Below are positions 10,816-23,206 of a stretch of 64,000 bases of DNA, in pieces. The DNA is taken from NCBI RefSeq assembly GCF_037975245.1, contig NC_092569.1, positions 9,375,001-9,439,000 of the forward strand, in the 5' to 3' direction. Numbering within the stretch: position 1 is the stretch's first letter; each line of letters starts with the position of its first letter. The translations under genes and the position numbers were made by a program. The DNA is from Apostichopus japonicus (lineage: Eukaryota; Echinodermata; Holothuroidea; Aspidochirotida; Stichopodidae). The notes beneath the pieces were generated by a model, which had not been told where the DNA came from, searched no databases, and was given only the letters and a program-made list of their open reading frames with translations.

Positions 10816-11649
10816 TCCACGCTGTTGATTGAAGACCTTATCTCTCAACATATTGTCTTACACTCGAGATATTGTTGATTGATCTTGACTGACTGAACCC
10901 TCCTTTTATACTCTAGGAAATGGATCACAGTAGTTGTGTGTGATATAAAATATTAAATTGTCCTTCAAAGAGTTGACCTTCCTATTATAATCTTCTATTT
11001 GCTTGACAGCAACATGCAACTTATTTATATGATTCTCGTAAGAAGCACATTCCGGGTATTGGCCTTGAACACAAAGTAGACCAAAGAAAAAGGTTTTTTT
11101 TTCACAGAGGAACGATAGTATCAATCTTGAACCTGTTAACCAAACTCCACTTGCTTACATATTGGCGCTTCGATTGGGTTATATCCTTAAAAAGACAGTA
11201 AAAGTTAGGTACACCAGTATTTGACCAATACGGTTTAACATGGCAACTGGTTACACTACCTCCACACAGTAAAAGCTCGAATATATATCGCAATGATATC
11301 ATGAACACCAGGCTCATGACTGTGTATCTATGTGTGTACATGAGACAAAAGAAATTCCTGTCACCTGCAGTCAAACAATATAAAGATCATTACTCATCCG
11401 TTGTCCAGATAAAGGGATTAAGTAAGGGAAATGTCATCGGCTGTAGTTAATACAATATAAAACAAGTTTGTGTGCACTTGTAGTTCATTCAGACTGAGGA
11501 TTTTAACAAAGGAATCACAAGTATACCCATATGTCATTTGAAAAGAATCACCACCTCTTCAGAAGAATTTCATTGGTTAAGATGCTTTCTTAGGATTGTG
11601 TCAATATTATTGTGTAGTCACCAAAGTGTGATATCAAAGACTATTTTCA

Positions 11650-12440
11650 TCCACAAAGTATACTAATACAGTATATGCAAAGTTTTGTCTGGAATTTGCA
11701 CTTCAATATAGGTGAGCTTCAGTGGAGAGATATTTTTCAGATTTCCCTCCAGTCACTTAGAGATACTAAGATTCGATACTCTCAGTTTCGCTTTATACAT
11801 TGTATTTTAGGTACTAATTATTTACTTTTTTTAATGAATAAGGAGGATAATCCACGGTGTACGTTCTGTGGTGAAAGAGATGAAACGTTAGTTCATTTAT
11901 TTTGGGAGTGTAATGTTACCTTCAACTTCAATTTAAATGTTGAGCAGAAAATATTAAATAGACAATTTGTTTTCTCTAAGCAAGATATATGTTTTGATTA
12001 TCGTCTTCAAGTAAAACGCCCTATGAATTTCCTTATCTTTCATATGAAGTATTATATTTATAGGAAAAAATGAACAGTGGTATTCCAAATACAAATGCAT
12101 TCTTCAATAAGTTTAATTCTTACTAAAAGGTGTAGAAATATCTTCATTAGTGCGAAACTCGCTCTCCCATTTCTTACAATAACCTTTACGCAACATTTTC
12201 TAGTTGTTCTTCTCTTTTTGATGTTTAGGTTTTCGGAGTCACTATTTATTTGTCCTGATTCAATTATACCTTGATTAGCGTGGGAATGTTTATTATTTAT
12301 TTCGAAATTGGTATTACTTTAATATACTTGGTTAATCGATCACTTTATTTTTCACAATTATGGTCGCTATTTAAGAAATAGCTATTGTTTATTTACGAAA
12401 TGGAAAAACAAAATTGTACATTGAATTCAAAGTTTGAATA
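11650..12440 (+). pseudogene. L1/Tx1-like LINE, 5'-truncated ORF2 C-terminus, copy A
   Basis: The frame 11,675-12,073 carries RYSQFRFIHCILGTNYLLFL followed by the cysteine-histidine knuckle CTFCGERDETLVHLFWEC (CxxC...HxxxxxC), which is typical of the end of L1/Tx1-type ORF2. A lost base near 12,060 shifts the frame to a stop, whereas copy C reads on for another 37 codons. An AATAAA at about 12,437 and a run of A follow. Copy B contains only its last 200 bp, because the outer palindrome breakpoint (12,243) falls inside it. Confidence 0.7.
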
Positions 12441-15190
12441 AAAGATGGCAGAAAAAAAATTGAATTTTTTTTGTCTGTCCTCAGCTACCTTGTGTGATCA
12501 ATCATGGGTAGGATAAAAAATAAGCTATACACATCATCACATAGCATAACCATTTGAAAGCCCCATATACTCAAATTACACCATCTCAAAGTATTTTCAA
12601 CAGTGATGGCAGACGTTATTCGACTCCTCACCCCACACACACAAACAAAACTAGATCATATCATCGGGTAACTGAACGAAACTGCAAATGTTTGCAGCAC
12701 AGTCCCTGTATCATAAATACCCATTCTGTTGTGGGTAACCCGTGGCAGAAGCTACTAAATGGCCAATCACTTCTCCCTGCCACTTATAACTAAGCCAGAG
12801 ATCTGCTCACTCAACGAGTTACCGGATGGAAGAGCAACGGGAATGGTTCATTACCACTATCAGACATTTTCTGTGGTGTGGTACACATACCAGAAACCCG
12901 TAAGACGTCACCCGCCACAATGCCCCCCCCCCCTTCCTCCTCCCCAAATTACCAGAGAAGCTCAACGAATAACCCCATAAACTGATAAATATGCAGCATA
13001 TCACCATGTAGCATACATGACTATTGCCAGACATTTTCTATGCTAGAGTATACGCCTGCTAGGAGTCTTATTTAGCAACACCCCATTTGCCCTAGTTCCA
13101 TCCACTGAGCTACATCAACACAGTGAATAACTGAATGTAACGTATTGCAAACTGTTCAGCTTACCAACAAGGAGTATTGGTGATCGTCGCCAGAAATTTG
13201 GTGTGGTTGGGTTCCCCTTTCAGACGTTCCTAATTCCTTATTGCCACTCACTGCCCTGGACCTTTCACTCCCCCATTGTATACACAAATAATTCTGGTAC
13301 ATGCATTGATATGCTACTCAAATGACAGGTAGGGAAACTCTGCATTTCCCAAGTATATGGATATAGGTCTGACTGTCTACGAAGACAACCCACAAACTAT
13401 GCATGGGTCGCGAAACATTCCTACTATAGGTCGCGGGATTTCCCCAAACGTCGAACATTCTATTTACAGTTTTCAGAGATCAAATTTGTATAAGTCCGTG
13501 GTCCAAGGTAGCTTTCACCCATTCGCGAATCGATTCTGAGGGTAGGAGCCTGTTTGGTTGGCATGGTTTAGTCCTCGTGGAAGATCAGTGGCGTAAACGT
13601 TTGCTGACCATTGTTCATGCAGTAACCAGCTGTAAATATAGCGTTTAACGTCACGCTGGTCTAGTTCAGTTTTATGTTGAAGGGGGTGTGGACGTTTATG
13701 GGCTTCTGGCACGGGTACCCACCATAGAAAGGTAAAATGACCATTTATGATGCATGTGACTATGTTGGAAAGTCTTAGAGTAAAAGTTTGATGAGTTACT
13801 CAATGCTTTGATGTAGTTCATTTGGATTGGGGAGGGGTGGGGGCGGAATATATGTAGGTAGATCCATCACACCATTTTTCTTTGGAGGGGGATAATTTTA
13901 GGATCCCCATTACCACATACACCACAGGAATCTCGGCAGACGTCCAGTTCTTCTTAATTTGATATATTGTAAACGTGAGCCCTTTACAAAGAAACCTATA
14001 AGTGGACGTATAACTGCATTCATAGTCTATAGTCAGAGACGTACACATGATTTCAATATCATGTACAATCATTCGTTCATTCTCTGTTTAGTTGCTTACA
14101 TCATTTTGGAAACAGTTTGGGAACCAAGATTTGCTCAATTCCATGACTAAATCACTATAGACTTAAAAGGAGCCAAACGTTTGTAGTAAAATAAATCTCT
14201 TAGCCATGAGTGCGTGGTTTACATTTAATGCATGTGTTACAGGACACATTAATAGCAATATACACACACTAACAACCCAAACTACAATTGCACACGCAAG
14301 CAAGGTCGAAACGTTGTTATCGTGACGTATCATGCATTAACCTGCAAACTTGATTCAGCAAAGTTTTGAACTTGAAGAACCCTTTTATCTCTATGAACGA
14401 AGTGTAGAACAGTATATTCCACAGCGGAAATTATTCACATTTACTTTGCCGATGCAGACACTGATTTATTCAGTTATCATCATATATGTTTTAAGTCAGG
14501 CAACTGACCGGTAAAGGGCTGATCCAATGTCTCAATCTATGACCCTCTACTCAGTTAAAAAAACGTTATGTAGTGTATCAAACAACAATGCCTTTACAAT
14601 ATTCAATATTATTATATTATTTACAAAGGAACGGTGAGATTTTTTGCTTCACTTCATTAAAAAAAAAGTAGTTAAATATGAATGCAGGTATATAAACATA
14701 CGCTTTAATACGACATGAAACACCAGCTCTAAATGAAAAAGGATAACAATAATTGACTTCAAATATATTTCTAGACTACCAATCGCTCTCTTATAAAAAA
14801 AAAAAAGACGTTTGGTAACGATTTTATGTAGTATAATAGGCATATATTATTATGGAACAATTCAATATTGACCATCTCTTATCGCAACAAACATTGTATG
14901 TTAACGGTATGAACGCGTAATGGATTTTTCATTCGGCAAGATCTGATGAGGCAGAAAGTCATTCAGCGGTATCAAAACAATTGTCACATATTGTGATACA
15001 AGGCTGTATGTCATTCTTTAATATATTTTGCCACGCCCCTATGGGGATTAAATCCACTTCCTTATTATTCGGCATTGACGGTTCGTTGGTTGAGATAGAA
15101 ATTGTTAATCTCTGCCAATGAACGATTTAACTCCTTAAAACTTCTTAAACGCTGGAAAATATAAAGTTCACCGTCGGCGCCAAACATTAA
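12441..15190. other. Noncoding part of palindrome arm A
   Basis: No gene is recognised. Open frames here (for example 12,759-12,980 and 13,818-14,072) have counterparts in B and C but break or shift among the copies and contain homopolymer-driven residues (C runs near 12,922). A G-rich tract at about 13,828-13,846 varies in length in all three copies. Confidence 0.6.
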
Positions 15191-15199
15191 TTGACGAAT
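15191..15199 (+). repeat. Target-site duplication, left, of the RTE-like LINE
   Basis: TTGACGAAT, repeated at 17,828-17,836. The single empty-site copy is at 29,163-29,171 in copy B (inverted) and, with one substitution, at 58,202-58,210 in copy C. Confidence 0.9.
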
Positions 15200-17827
15200 C
15201 TTATCTTATCTTAATCTTCTCCGTAACGTCTGTTACATAAGGTCAAGATGCTCTCTTTCCACCCCTGTCGATCTTCTGCAGCTCTTCTCACATCGGACCA
15301 GCTTCTCCAGCCATTCTTCTCTCTCTCTTTAGTTACTGTCCTTCTCCAAGTCGTCTTGGGTCTGCCAACCTTCCTCTTTCCTTCTGGTGCCCATTCCATT
15401 GCTACTCTTGCATGATTTCCTGTCTCCTTCCTCATAATATGACCAATCCAATTCCATCTACGTCTCCGTATCTCTACACTTATTCTGTTTATGCCTGTTT
15501 GCTGCATAATTCTGTCATTGCTAACTAGTTCTGTCCAAGGTATCTTCAGTATTCTTCGTATGCACTTGAACTGAAAAGCATCCAACTTTTGCTCCTCTCT
15601 CTTTGTCACTTTCCATGCTTCACTTCCATATAACAGCACTGATCTTACAAGCGTTTTGAATAGTGTTAGTTTTGTCTTTCTGCCTATTGCACCATTTGTC
15701 AATATTCTTCTTAGGTTTCTAAATGCACCACGTGCCTTTCCTAATCTGTTTTTAATGTCTTCTGTACCTCCTCCATCTTTACTGACTTTGGCCACCAGAT
15801 ATACAAACTCTTCTACGTCTTCCACTTCTGTGTTGTTGATTTTCAGTGGCTCATCTACCCTGTTATTCATTCTCATGTGCTTACATTTCTTCACATTCAT
15901 ATTCAAACCGATTCTTCCTGCCATCTCTTCTACTTTCTCTGGTCTTTTTCTGGATGTGGTCGTGCTTTGCCGATAACAAGGCAATATCGTCCGCAAAATC
16001 CAGATCCTCAAGCTGCGAGGTAAATCTCCATCTGATGCCTCTTCTTTCTCCTGCAAGTACTCTCTTCATCATCCAATCTATTGCTAACAAAAACAGGAAC
16101 CCGCTCATGACACATCCTTGTTTCAGATGTTACGTTGAACCACTCAGTTGTTTCACCTTCATCGACGACTGCGCATTCAACGTTGTCATATAAAGCCTTC
16201 ACAATTCTAATTATCTTGTCTGGTATCTGGTACTCTTTCAATATATTCCACAAGCTGTTGCGGTGTAGAGAGTCGAAAGCTTTCTCAAAATCAATAAAAT
16301 GCACATACAGAGGTGAGTTCCATTCATTTGACTGCTCTAGGATGTTACGCAGTGTAAATATCTGCTCTGTTGTACTCCTGTTTGGGCGAAAATCAGCTTG
16401 TTCTTGCCTCAACACCTTGTCCACTCCGTCCTTTAATCTGTTGATGAGCACTCTTCCGAAGATCTTGCTCATAACTGGCAGCAATGTCACACCTCTCCAG
16501 TTGCTGCAATCTGTGAGGTCCCCCTTTTTGGGGATTTTAACAATTAGCCCCTTGTTCCATCTTTTTGGGGTTGACTCCTCTGACCATATTATATTAAAGA
16601 GGTCTGTTAGTCTTTCCACTGTAGCATTTACATCAGCTTTTAACAATTCAGCTGTTACTTGATCTAAACCTGGGGATTTGCCATTGCTAGTCTTAATCAA
16701 TGCATCATGTACTTCCAGCCTTGTAATAACACCTAAATCGATTTCAACCTCTGCTTCAATACCCTCATCAGTTTCACGAACCCAGTTCATTGGATCGCCT
16801 CTGTTTAACACAGAGCTAAAATGATCCTTCCATCTGTCTTTTCTAGCCTGCTTGTCTTTAATAATATTGCCATATATGTCCTTAACATCAGCAGTAGTGC
16901 TCTTCCATTTACCTGTCAATTTCCGTGTTATAGCGTAAACATCTTTAAGCCTTCCATTCTCTGCTGCTCTCTGGGCATCTTGTGCCATTTTGTCTATCCA
17001 CTTTCTCTTGTCACTTCTCGCACTTCTCTTTACTTCTCTGTCTTTTATTCTGTAAGTCTCTCTCCATCTCTCTTTGATCCTCTCTGATTTTGTACTATTA
17101 ATCTTCGTATTAATTTCCCTCCTTTCATCTACCTAAACCCATGTCTCTGCTGAGACCCAAGGTTTACTTACTCTCTTGGTGTACCCTATTGTCATCTCAG
17201 CTGCTTCCACATATGCTTTCTCCAGCCCTTCGCACCATTCCTCTAGTGTTTCGACATCCAGGGCTTCATATCTGTTCTTGACCTCTACATTGTATTGCTC
17301 TCTCATCTGCCTGTCTTTAAGCTTTTCAATATCTAATTTAGGCTTTACCTTTGATCTATTCAAATATTTACACAGTTTCAGTCTTATTTTGCATCTGACA
17401 AGGTAGTGGTCGCTTATTGCGTCTGTACCCCTTTGTGTTCTTGTGTCTAGTACTGAGGTCCTCATACTCTTGTTCACTAACACATGGTCAATTTGGTTCT
17501 TCGCTCTTCCATTTGGCGAGACTCAAGTTTCCTTATGGATAGTTCTGTGTTTGAAGATCGTACCTGTGATAACATATCCATTCACTTGGCAGAACTCACA
17601 TAGTCTCTCTCCATTGTCGTCTCTAACACCAATACCTTCCTTGCCCATTATGTCGTCCAGTCCTTCATTGTCGCATCCCACCTTTGCGTTGAAGTCACCA
17701 ATGATAAATACCATGTCATGTCTGCTGCATCTGTCTACAATCTCTTGGAGCTGCCCATAAAACGTGTCTTTTTCCTCCTCAACTGCAGCTTCTGTCGGAG
17801 CATATACTTGTATGATTGTGACCTTCT
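15200..17827 (-). mobile_element. RTE-like non-LTR retrotransposon, 5'-truncated and inactivated, private to copy A
   Basis: Read on the minus strand the element has an endonuclease remnant (IIGDFNAKVG, KNQIDHVLVN, SDHYLVRCKIRLKL) and a reverse transcriptase (VHFIDFEKAFDSLHR; FADDIALLS), then a C-terminal region with LLYGSEAWKVTKREEQKLDA and RRRWNWIGHIMR. This fits the RTE clade. It begins inside the endonuclease. In-frame stops occur near 17,520 and 17,133, and the frame shifts near 16,110 and again near 15,960. The 3' tail is a TAAGA-type simple repeat. A 9-bp duplication TTGACGAAT flanks it (15,191-15,199 and 17,828-17,836). Confidence 0.9.
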
Positions 17828-17836
17828 TTGACGAAT
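17828..17836 (+). repeat. Target-site duplication, right, of the RTE-like LINE
   Basis: TTGACGAAT, adjoining the truncated 5' end of the element. Sequence beyond it resumes the alignment with copies B and C. Confidence 0.9.
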
Positions 17837-20340
17837 GTTTTGTTGTAATTTAGTTACCATCTGAGTTATGTTCTTTCACATATTGGCAGAAGAACAATGT
17901 TGTTGCCTGAACATTTTGCCAAATCAAGCATTGCATTAGGTCATTTTAGTTCATGTTTTGATCGGATATACTTTACTGAAATTGTGGTATGATTCCTAAT
18001 GAACAGCAAATCTTGTTGTATGTTCTTCAATATTTATGTGCATTGTGTACAGTGCTATAGCTAAATGCATGCGTTATCATGTGCAGTTCGATTCTTTAAA
18101 AAATATCAAACTTTAGAACTGAATATTGTTCAAAACATTCATGTCCTTCATCAGCTGTTACTTGTAAATATTCTTATTGTTGTTGTTTTATTCAGAAATA
18201 TATACATCCACACCAGTACATCTAAGGACAGTTTCGCTGCTTTTCGAATGTGATCCTTTCCCAAATTTTTAATTAAGTTGTTTCTAGGAGCCTGAGTAAT
18301 AAATTAATTTATTAAGATTTGAAAAGTTATGCAGCTTGTACGTCCGAGCTATTTCCACAAAATGTAAGTTTTTATTATAGTTAAGTCTTAATAGAACAAA
18401 GGGTTTTTAATCATGAAATTACGGATTCGAAACCCCGTTCTAGCTTACGTTTCTTTCCTGTTGCAGCTTTATTTGTTTATATTTGCCTAAGTCAGTTTTC
18501 CATAATTGTTTTAGAAGGCTTGTAAATGTACATTGTATATCTCATTTGGAGTCATTAGATTTATAAACTTTTTCCCTGCTCGTGAACAATTTATATAATA
18601 AACATGAATTCCACGTTCTTTGTTACTATAGCCGACAAAGCTGTAGTGTCCACAGTTTGTTTTCGTCCTTTCCTTCGCTCTTGGATGCTTTGTTGTTATC
18701 GGAGTTTCACGGCTTTCACAAATGTAATCTCTTCTGATTGGGACGTTTGACTTAATGTTGAAGCTTCTCGTCAACTATGGGAGCTTAGGAGTGCTCGCAT
18801 ATCTTCTTTTATATATTTTATGGCCAAGAACCATAGAAACTATTATAATATCCCTTCAAATATACAATCTATCCTATCAAATATAAAACATATTTTCCCT
18901 GCGTAAATGATGGTTAGATGGAAAAAGTATGTTATAATCTTTGAAACCGGTATATAAACTGGTTGTTGTCTGTGGCCATTTATGGCGAGACACTGTGGTT
19001 TATTAAATGCCACTAAGTCTGTTGTGGGTCGGGAACTGCTGGGTCATGTTGGTGTACAATCACACATACTTTGTTTGTTTATCGTACTAGATTGGCATAT
19101 ATTCGTTTAGAATGTTCTTTCGAATAGGTTTTTATTTGAAAGAAAGAAATATTGCGTGATTCAGAATCCTGGTGACTTTCAGCAATACCATGAGGTCGAT
19201 AATGTTATCAAAGATGCGTAGCTTTAAAATATATGTTATTATAAGGCATAAGGTATCACATTAAAATTCAACCTCCATATCTCCTATGTCTTATTTTCGT
19301 GCTGATTCAGAAGCTTTGATTTGCATTATTTCATGTATTTATAGCTATGGTGACCTATCATCTTTGTAATGAACATGACGAAACACCTTACAACTTTGAA
19401 TCTAACCAGTTGTCTAACAAACAAGTAATTGATACTTCCTCTGTTGTTTATCAGTCTCATAGAGTAGTTAAAGACATACTGTGACAGTATTAGTATATGT
19501 TATGAAAGGTAATACTACCATTTTTGATGTTCCTGGAACACTCCATCGAGAGACCGTACAGGCCCTTTAAATATTTATCTGGGCCGAGGATTCAGTTTTC
19601 CCACGAGAAGTTTTAACTATCTTATTGAATCATGTTACAGGGCCTTTTTCCCAAAATAGATCCGATGTATCTGTGGAACATTCGAGAAGGCTTTTCTCAC
19701 GTGGTATGGGGTAATTTCCGTAAAAATGGTTGACTTCCAAACTCCCAACCAATCAGGGCAGATCAGTGCTTTATGCACTGATTTTTATCTCGTTAGTTAA
19801 TGCAGGATGGGCAGGTTATCAGCTGTCTTCTGACTATGCGCAGTGGGATTTTCGGTGGAGTGTTTTCTAAAAAGCTGCATGGTCCCGCAAGTTCGTGACT
19901 TCGAATTGCGTTATTGACAGAGTCAGATCATTGTATTTTTGTTTTCATTTTGCCGGCAAACTAATCATGTTATTTAATTAGAGAAGAGAATCGACAGAGA
20001 AGAAATTATAACGAATCACTAATCAAATCTTATCTTGTCAACTTGTTTTGTGAGAACTGTCAGTGTTTTCCTCTATCGCCCATTCGAGACGTCTCCTGAA
20101 GAAGCGTAAAATACGGCATCAAGATACCCCAGTACCTCTCTCTCGCGAGTCCCTTTACAACATTACATGCCGAAGTCGTGGGCTCGTTATAATATTACAA
20201 TATTGACAGCCCTATAGTAGCCTACATCGTCAATTAAAGTAATAATCGAGACTGATGATTCTCTATGCATCTGCAGAAATTAAAATAATTCAAAATGCTA
20301 GAGCATTGGCACGAAGCAAATTGAGAAATCTATTACTGCA
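17837..20340. other. Noncoding part of palindrome arm A, distal to the LINE
   Basis: No gene recognised. A deletion of about 60-65 bp private to A lies near 19,078 (sequence present at about 27,857-27,930 in B and 59,275-59,340 in C). Copy C instead lacks about 180 bp corresponding to 18,371-18,557. The frame 18,511-18,774 (minus) is conserved in B but cut by that deletion in C. Confidence 0.55.
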
Positions 20341-20348
20341 CGTGACCT

Positions 20349-20555
20349 GTGCCATCTAACAATATATATCTGATGTGTCTATTGGGTAAACGCAAACTGT
20401 TAGTCAGATTTTTCCAGGCAACATCACAATCGCTAAAGGCATTGGTTGAAATGGTTACATTCCAATATTTCATCCCTCGGGCACAATACATGATAGACAA
20501 AACCCTCTTAATTGTTGCAAATATATTTGTAGTATTATTCATGGTAGATATTTGA
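20349..20555 (+). other. Unrecognised conserved frame in arm A
   Basis: The 68-codon frame is identical in copy B (26,390-26,596, minus) and changed at several residues in C (60,630-60,836). The opposite strand also has an open frame (20,333-20,542) whose end, NLTNSLRLPNRHIRYILLDG, loosely resembles a leucine-rich repeat. Neither can be called a gene; both may be degraded coding sequence. Confidence 0.2.
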
Positions 20556-20651
20556 GAGAAAGGAAATGGCCGATAATATCATGTCTTTTCAAAATATATC
20601 AATCACGCAAAACTCATATTGGAGGTAAGGAGGAGACATCAACAAAAATAA

Positions 20652-21322
20652 TTGACGAAACTTGAGCTGAAAAAGGATTTGGCTGTTTCCGGAGTGGAGT
20701 CTTGCAACCACCGGCAGGTTGCAGCTACACCCCCACCACTGTTCCCAGCCTCCCTAGTTTCTTCATTTCCGTCATCATTGACATTGCCACATCCTCCTTT
20801 GATAAACAAATCGTCGGACGAAATGATGACGAATTCTGTGGACATAATAAAAGACTATACCATTATTAGTCGAAGGGAGGTAAACAAAACTTCAGGCTTG
20901 GACATTTATGACTATATGCCCATCCTCAAGCTTACTCAGTGTAGATAACAGCAGTTGCCAAAAGGGTGATACGCTTAATGTTAAGCAAGAAAATGATATC
21001 ACAAGTAATTACCAATCATCACTGGACGCTGGAGGTACAAGATGCAGGTAACAATAAGCAAGTTGTAAAACAGACGCTGTATATGACCAAAGCTATAGCT
21101 AAACCTAGCTTTGATCAAAATGACAAAGAAACAACCAAGGATATTGAGAGTAACATTTACTCTATTCCAATTATCGTCGATCTAGCCGACAAAGCCAACA
21201 TGAATCCGTCTTCAATTGCATTCGAATACCAATAATCAGATGAGGACAGAGAAATCGTAGAATACCATATTGCTTATGGAATACAAATTGGGGTTGGCTC
21301 ACAACCACCTTCGATTCCGTAA
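20652..21322 (+). other. Two adjoining frames with tyrosine motifs, possible relic of a receptor tail
   Basis: Frame 1 (20,652-20,948) is proline-rich and ends near KTSGLDIYDYMP, which contains a YxxM motif. Frame 2 (20,966-21,322) in copy B reads 118 codons to QPPSIP, while copy A has a GAA to TAA change at 21,233-21,235. Copy C has a stop early in frame 1, a 2-bp deletion at the YDYM site, and a MITE between the frames. Most differences are replacements. This looks like decayed coding sequence, but no family was recognised. Confidence 0.3.
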
Positions 21323-21329
21323 GTTGTGG

Positions 21330-22480
21330 ACGGTTCCACAATGACTTCGTTATACAGGCATATAGACCATTTGATAACACCAACTGAGATTTTGTTTCAG
21401 TTTCCATGGAAAAGCTTTGTTTGATAGAATTTCAGTTGGGCAGCTTGAAGAAGAGTAAGCAAACTGATTGTCTGGGAAACGTTGAACAGTTTTGTTATTT
21501 CGCATCAATGCATACTGGCCAAAAAGAGAATACAATAATTAATTAACTAATCACTTTGGCTCCGTGGATTACCTTTCAATATATACTTAGTTATTATGTT
21601 TGGTATTTAAATTTTTAAAGCGTTTGATGGTAGTTATTAATTATAAATAAATGGGTACCTAATGGGTGTGTAATAATGCATATATGCTTATATATATTCG
21701 AGATATTGCACATTATCATTGTCAATCCGTTTATAGGTCCGGTGGATGGAGGCTACATATATCACTTGAAAGAGTATCCTGCCGTACAGTTTACCATATT
21801 AGAAGAATTCATCTGTCTTTAGCGGACCACAAAATAATGCTGAGGTTTATGTTTTACGTTAAGGAACTTCCGTCTTTGTGGCAATTTATCTCCACTGATT
21901 GCGGCCGATTCTTGATTTTGCAGTTTTCTAATCCCTGTTATAAATTTGGTGAATCGTATTGTATTTTATTTGAAATCTGTTAATCTTTTTTTCCCCGACT
22001 GTTTAATGCAGCCGTTCTTATGAAAACTTGGAACAACAGATGAATGTGTTACAACGTCACCTGTCAAGGATTTTCTGGAAACTTCAGTACTCCGTTGGAA
22101 TGTTAATATGACCTTTATTTTCAAGATGATATCAACTGCATGCATTGTGAAATGATAAATCAAACTTCAGAGAACATCGTTTCTCCATCTACAGCTTCTC
22201 CTTGGACATTTTTTTTTTATATTCAAAATCAAGTGCTAGCTAAATTATTCCAAATAATTGTCTATATTGCGTCTTTGGATATATTTCTCAACGACAACAA
22301 ACCGATTTGATGCATATTTCGTCACGGGTCTGTAATTTCACTCCCGAATCTTCTGTTAAGAAAAGCGACTCTTGTTTTTTTTTCCTATTCCCTCTGTTAA
22401 GATCTGGGTTACGTTATTTTTTATGATAAACTCACAGTAGTGCCCCATGTAAATAATATCTGCCGCTCTGCTTCACAAGC
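21330..22480. other. Noncoding inner part of palindrome arm A
   Basis: No gene or element recognised. The frame 21,666-21,983 differs from copy B at only two of 105 codons, which reflects the recent A/B duplication and not proven coding constraint. Poly-T runs at 22,209 and 22,377 vary between arms. Confidence 0.55.
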
Positions 22481-22489
22481 TATCAGAAA

Positions 22490-22985
22490 AATTAACCAGT
22501 TGGTCTTCCTACTTATACCTGCTTGCTTTAGCAGATTCAAAACATCGCCGCCAGATTAGTAACGCACACATATACTACATTAAACTATTTTTTTCAACAA
22601 CTTCACTTGCTTCCTGTTTCTGAGAGAATAAAGTACACATTTTTTTCTCACCTGACAAATTCTAACTCGCTGATTCAGAACTAACAGTGTTATTCTCCTA
22701 AGGCAGCCACTAATTAAAACTAACATGTACGGTTAGCGTCTTTTTCATTTTTTTTTTGGCCCCATACTCTGGAAAACTCTCCTAACCTACATTAGGAATG
22801 CCCTACTACAGACAATTGTAAAAACTCACTAAGTCTCGTGCTACCCTCATTGGATTTGTAGTTTCTTCGATCTTTTCGATATCTTTAAGTGTTTGTTCTA
22901 CTATGCTTCATTTTTGTACTAATTTCGTTTCTTGTAAAGAGATTGTCGGTATTATGCGCTATACAAATTATTATTATTATTATCA
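22490..22985 (+). pseudogene. Degenerate CR1/L2-like LINE 3' end at the palindrome centre
   Basis: The order of motifs, an early FKTSPPD stretch, a GPILWKTLLTYIRNALLQ stretch (from APLLWNSLP-type sequence) and a 3' end GCGCTATACAAATTATTATT, is that of CR1/L2-like elements. Many stops are present. The palindrome arm ends inside it at 22,634, so copy B carries only its first part (24,318-24,460, inverted). Confidence 0.55.
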
Positions 22986-23154
22986 TTATTTTTTTATCTT
23001 AGAGTACGAAAACTCCATCTTCCACGGAAATGGAGGGTTATCTATTTATATAATAACACATTTAAAACAGAACAGCTCGAACATGAAAGTTTTCACAACG
23101 GTGGTCTCCGGTGGTGTTTATCAGTGTTTTCAACTCAAGTCAATGACTTTTAAA

Positions 23155-23206
23155 TCGAATCAGACTCGAATCCTATTTTTTGGTACCTGTGACATGAATT
23201 ACTGGC
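23155..23206 (+). repeat. Left half of a 52-bp inverted repeat in the spacer
   Basis: The reverse complement occurs at 23,881-23,932 with one mismatch (GGTACC versus GGTATC). The 674 bp between the halves shows no recognised gene. Confidence 0.85.

Larger units (their letters stand above)
9317..11640 (+). other. 3' flank or 3' UTR of copy A gene
   Basis: Contains the exon-like repeat pair (10,006-10,323) and two AATAAA signals (10,798-10,815). The rest is AT-rich with no recognised element. Frames on the minus strand at 10,906-11,374 are not conserved as frames in copy C. Confidence 0.5.
1..22634 (+). repeat. Segmental duplication copy A
   Basis: From its first bases this segment aligns with copy C (from about 43,463), with small indels and roughly 2-4% substitutions by eye. 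Positions 12,243-22,634 align in inverse orientation with copy B. Copy A carries the partial MS4A-like gene, shared old LINEs, and two LINE insertions absent from the other copies. The left edge of the duplicated block is outside the window. Confidence 0.9.

Noticed and set aside
12759-13034. Overlapping frames on both strands
   Set aside because: Present in A, B and C but altered by C-run length changes in each copy, which coding sequence would not tolerate.
15656-16662. Plus-strand frames of 106-175 codons between 15,656 and 16,662
   Set aside because: They are antisense shadows of the minus-strand RTE reverse transcriptase.
20333-20542. Leucine-rich-repeat (NLR-type) gene fragment on the minus strand
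   Set aside because: Only one loose repeat-like segment (NLTNSLRLPNRHIRYILLDG) and an open frame on the opposite strand too; insufficient to call.
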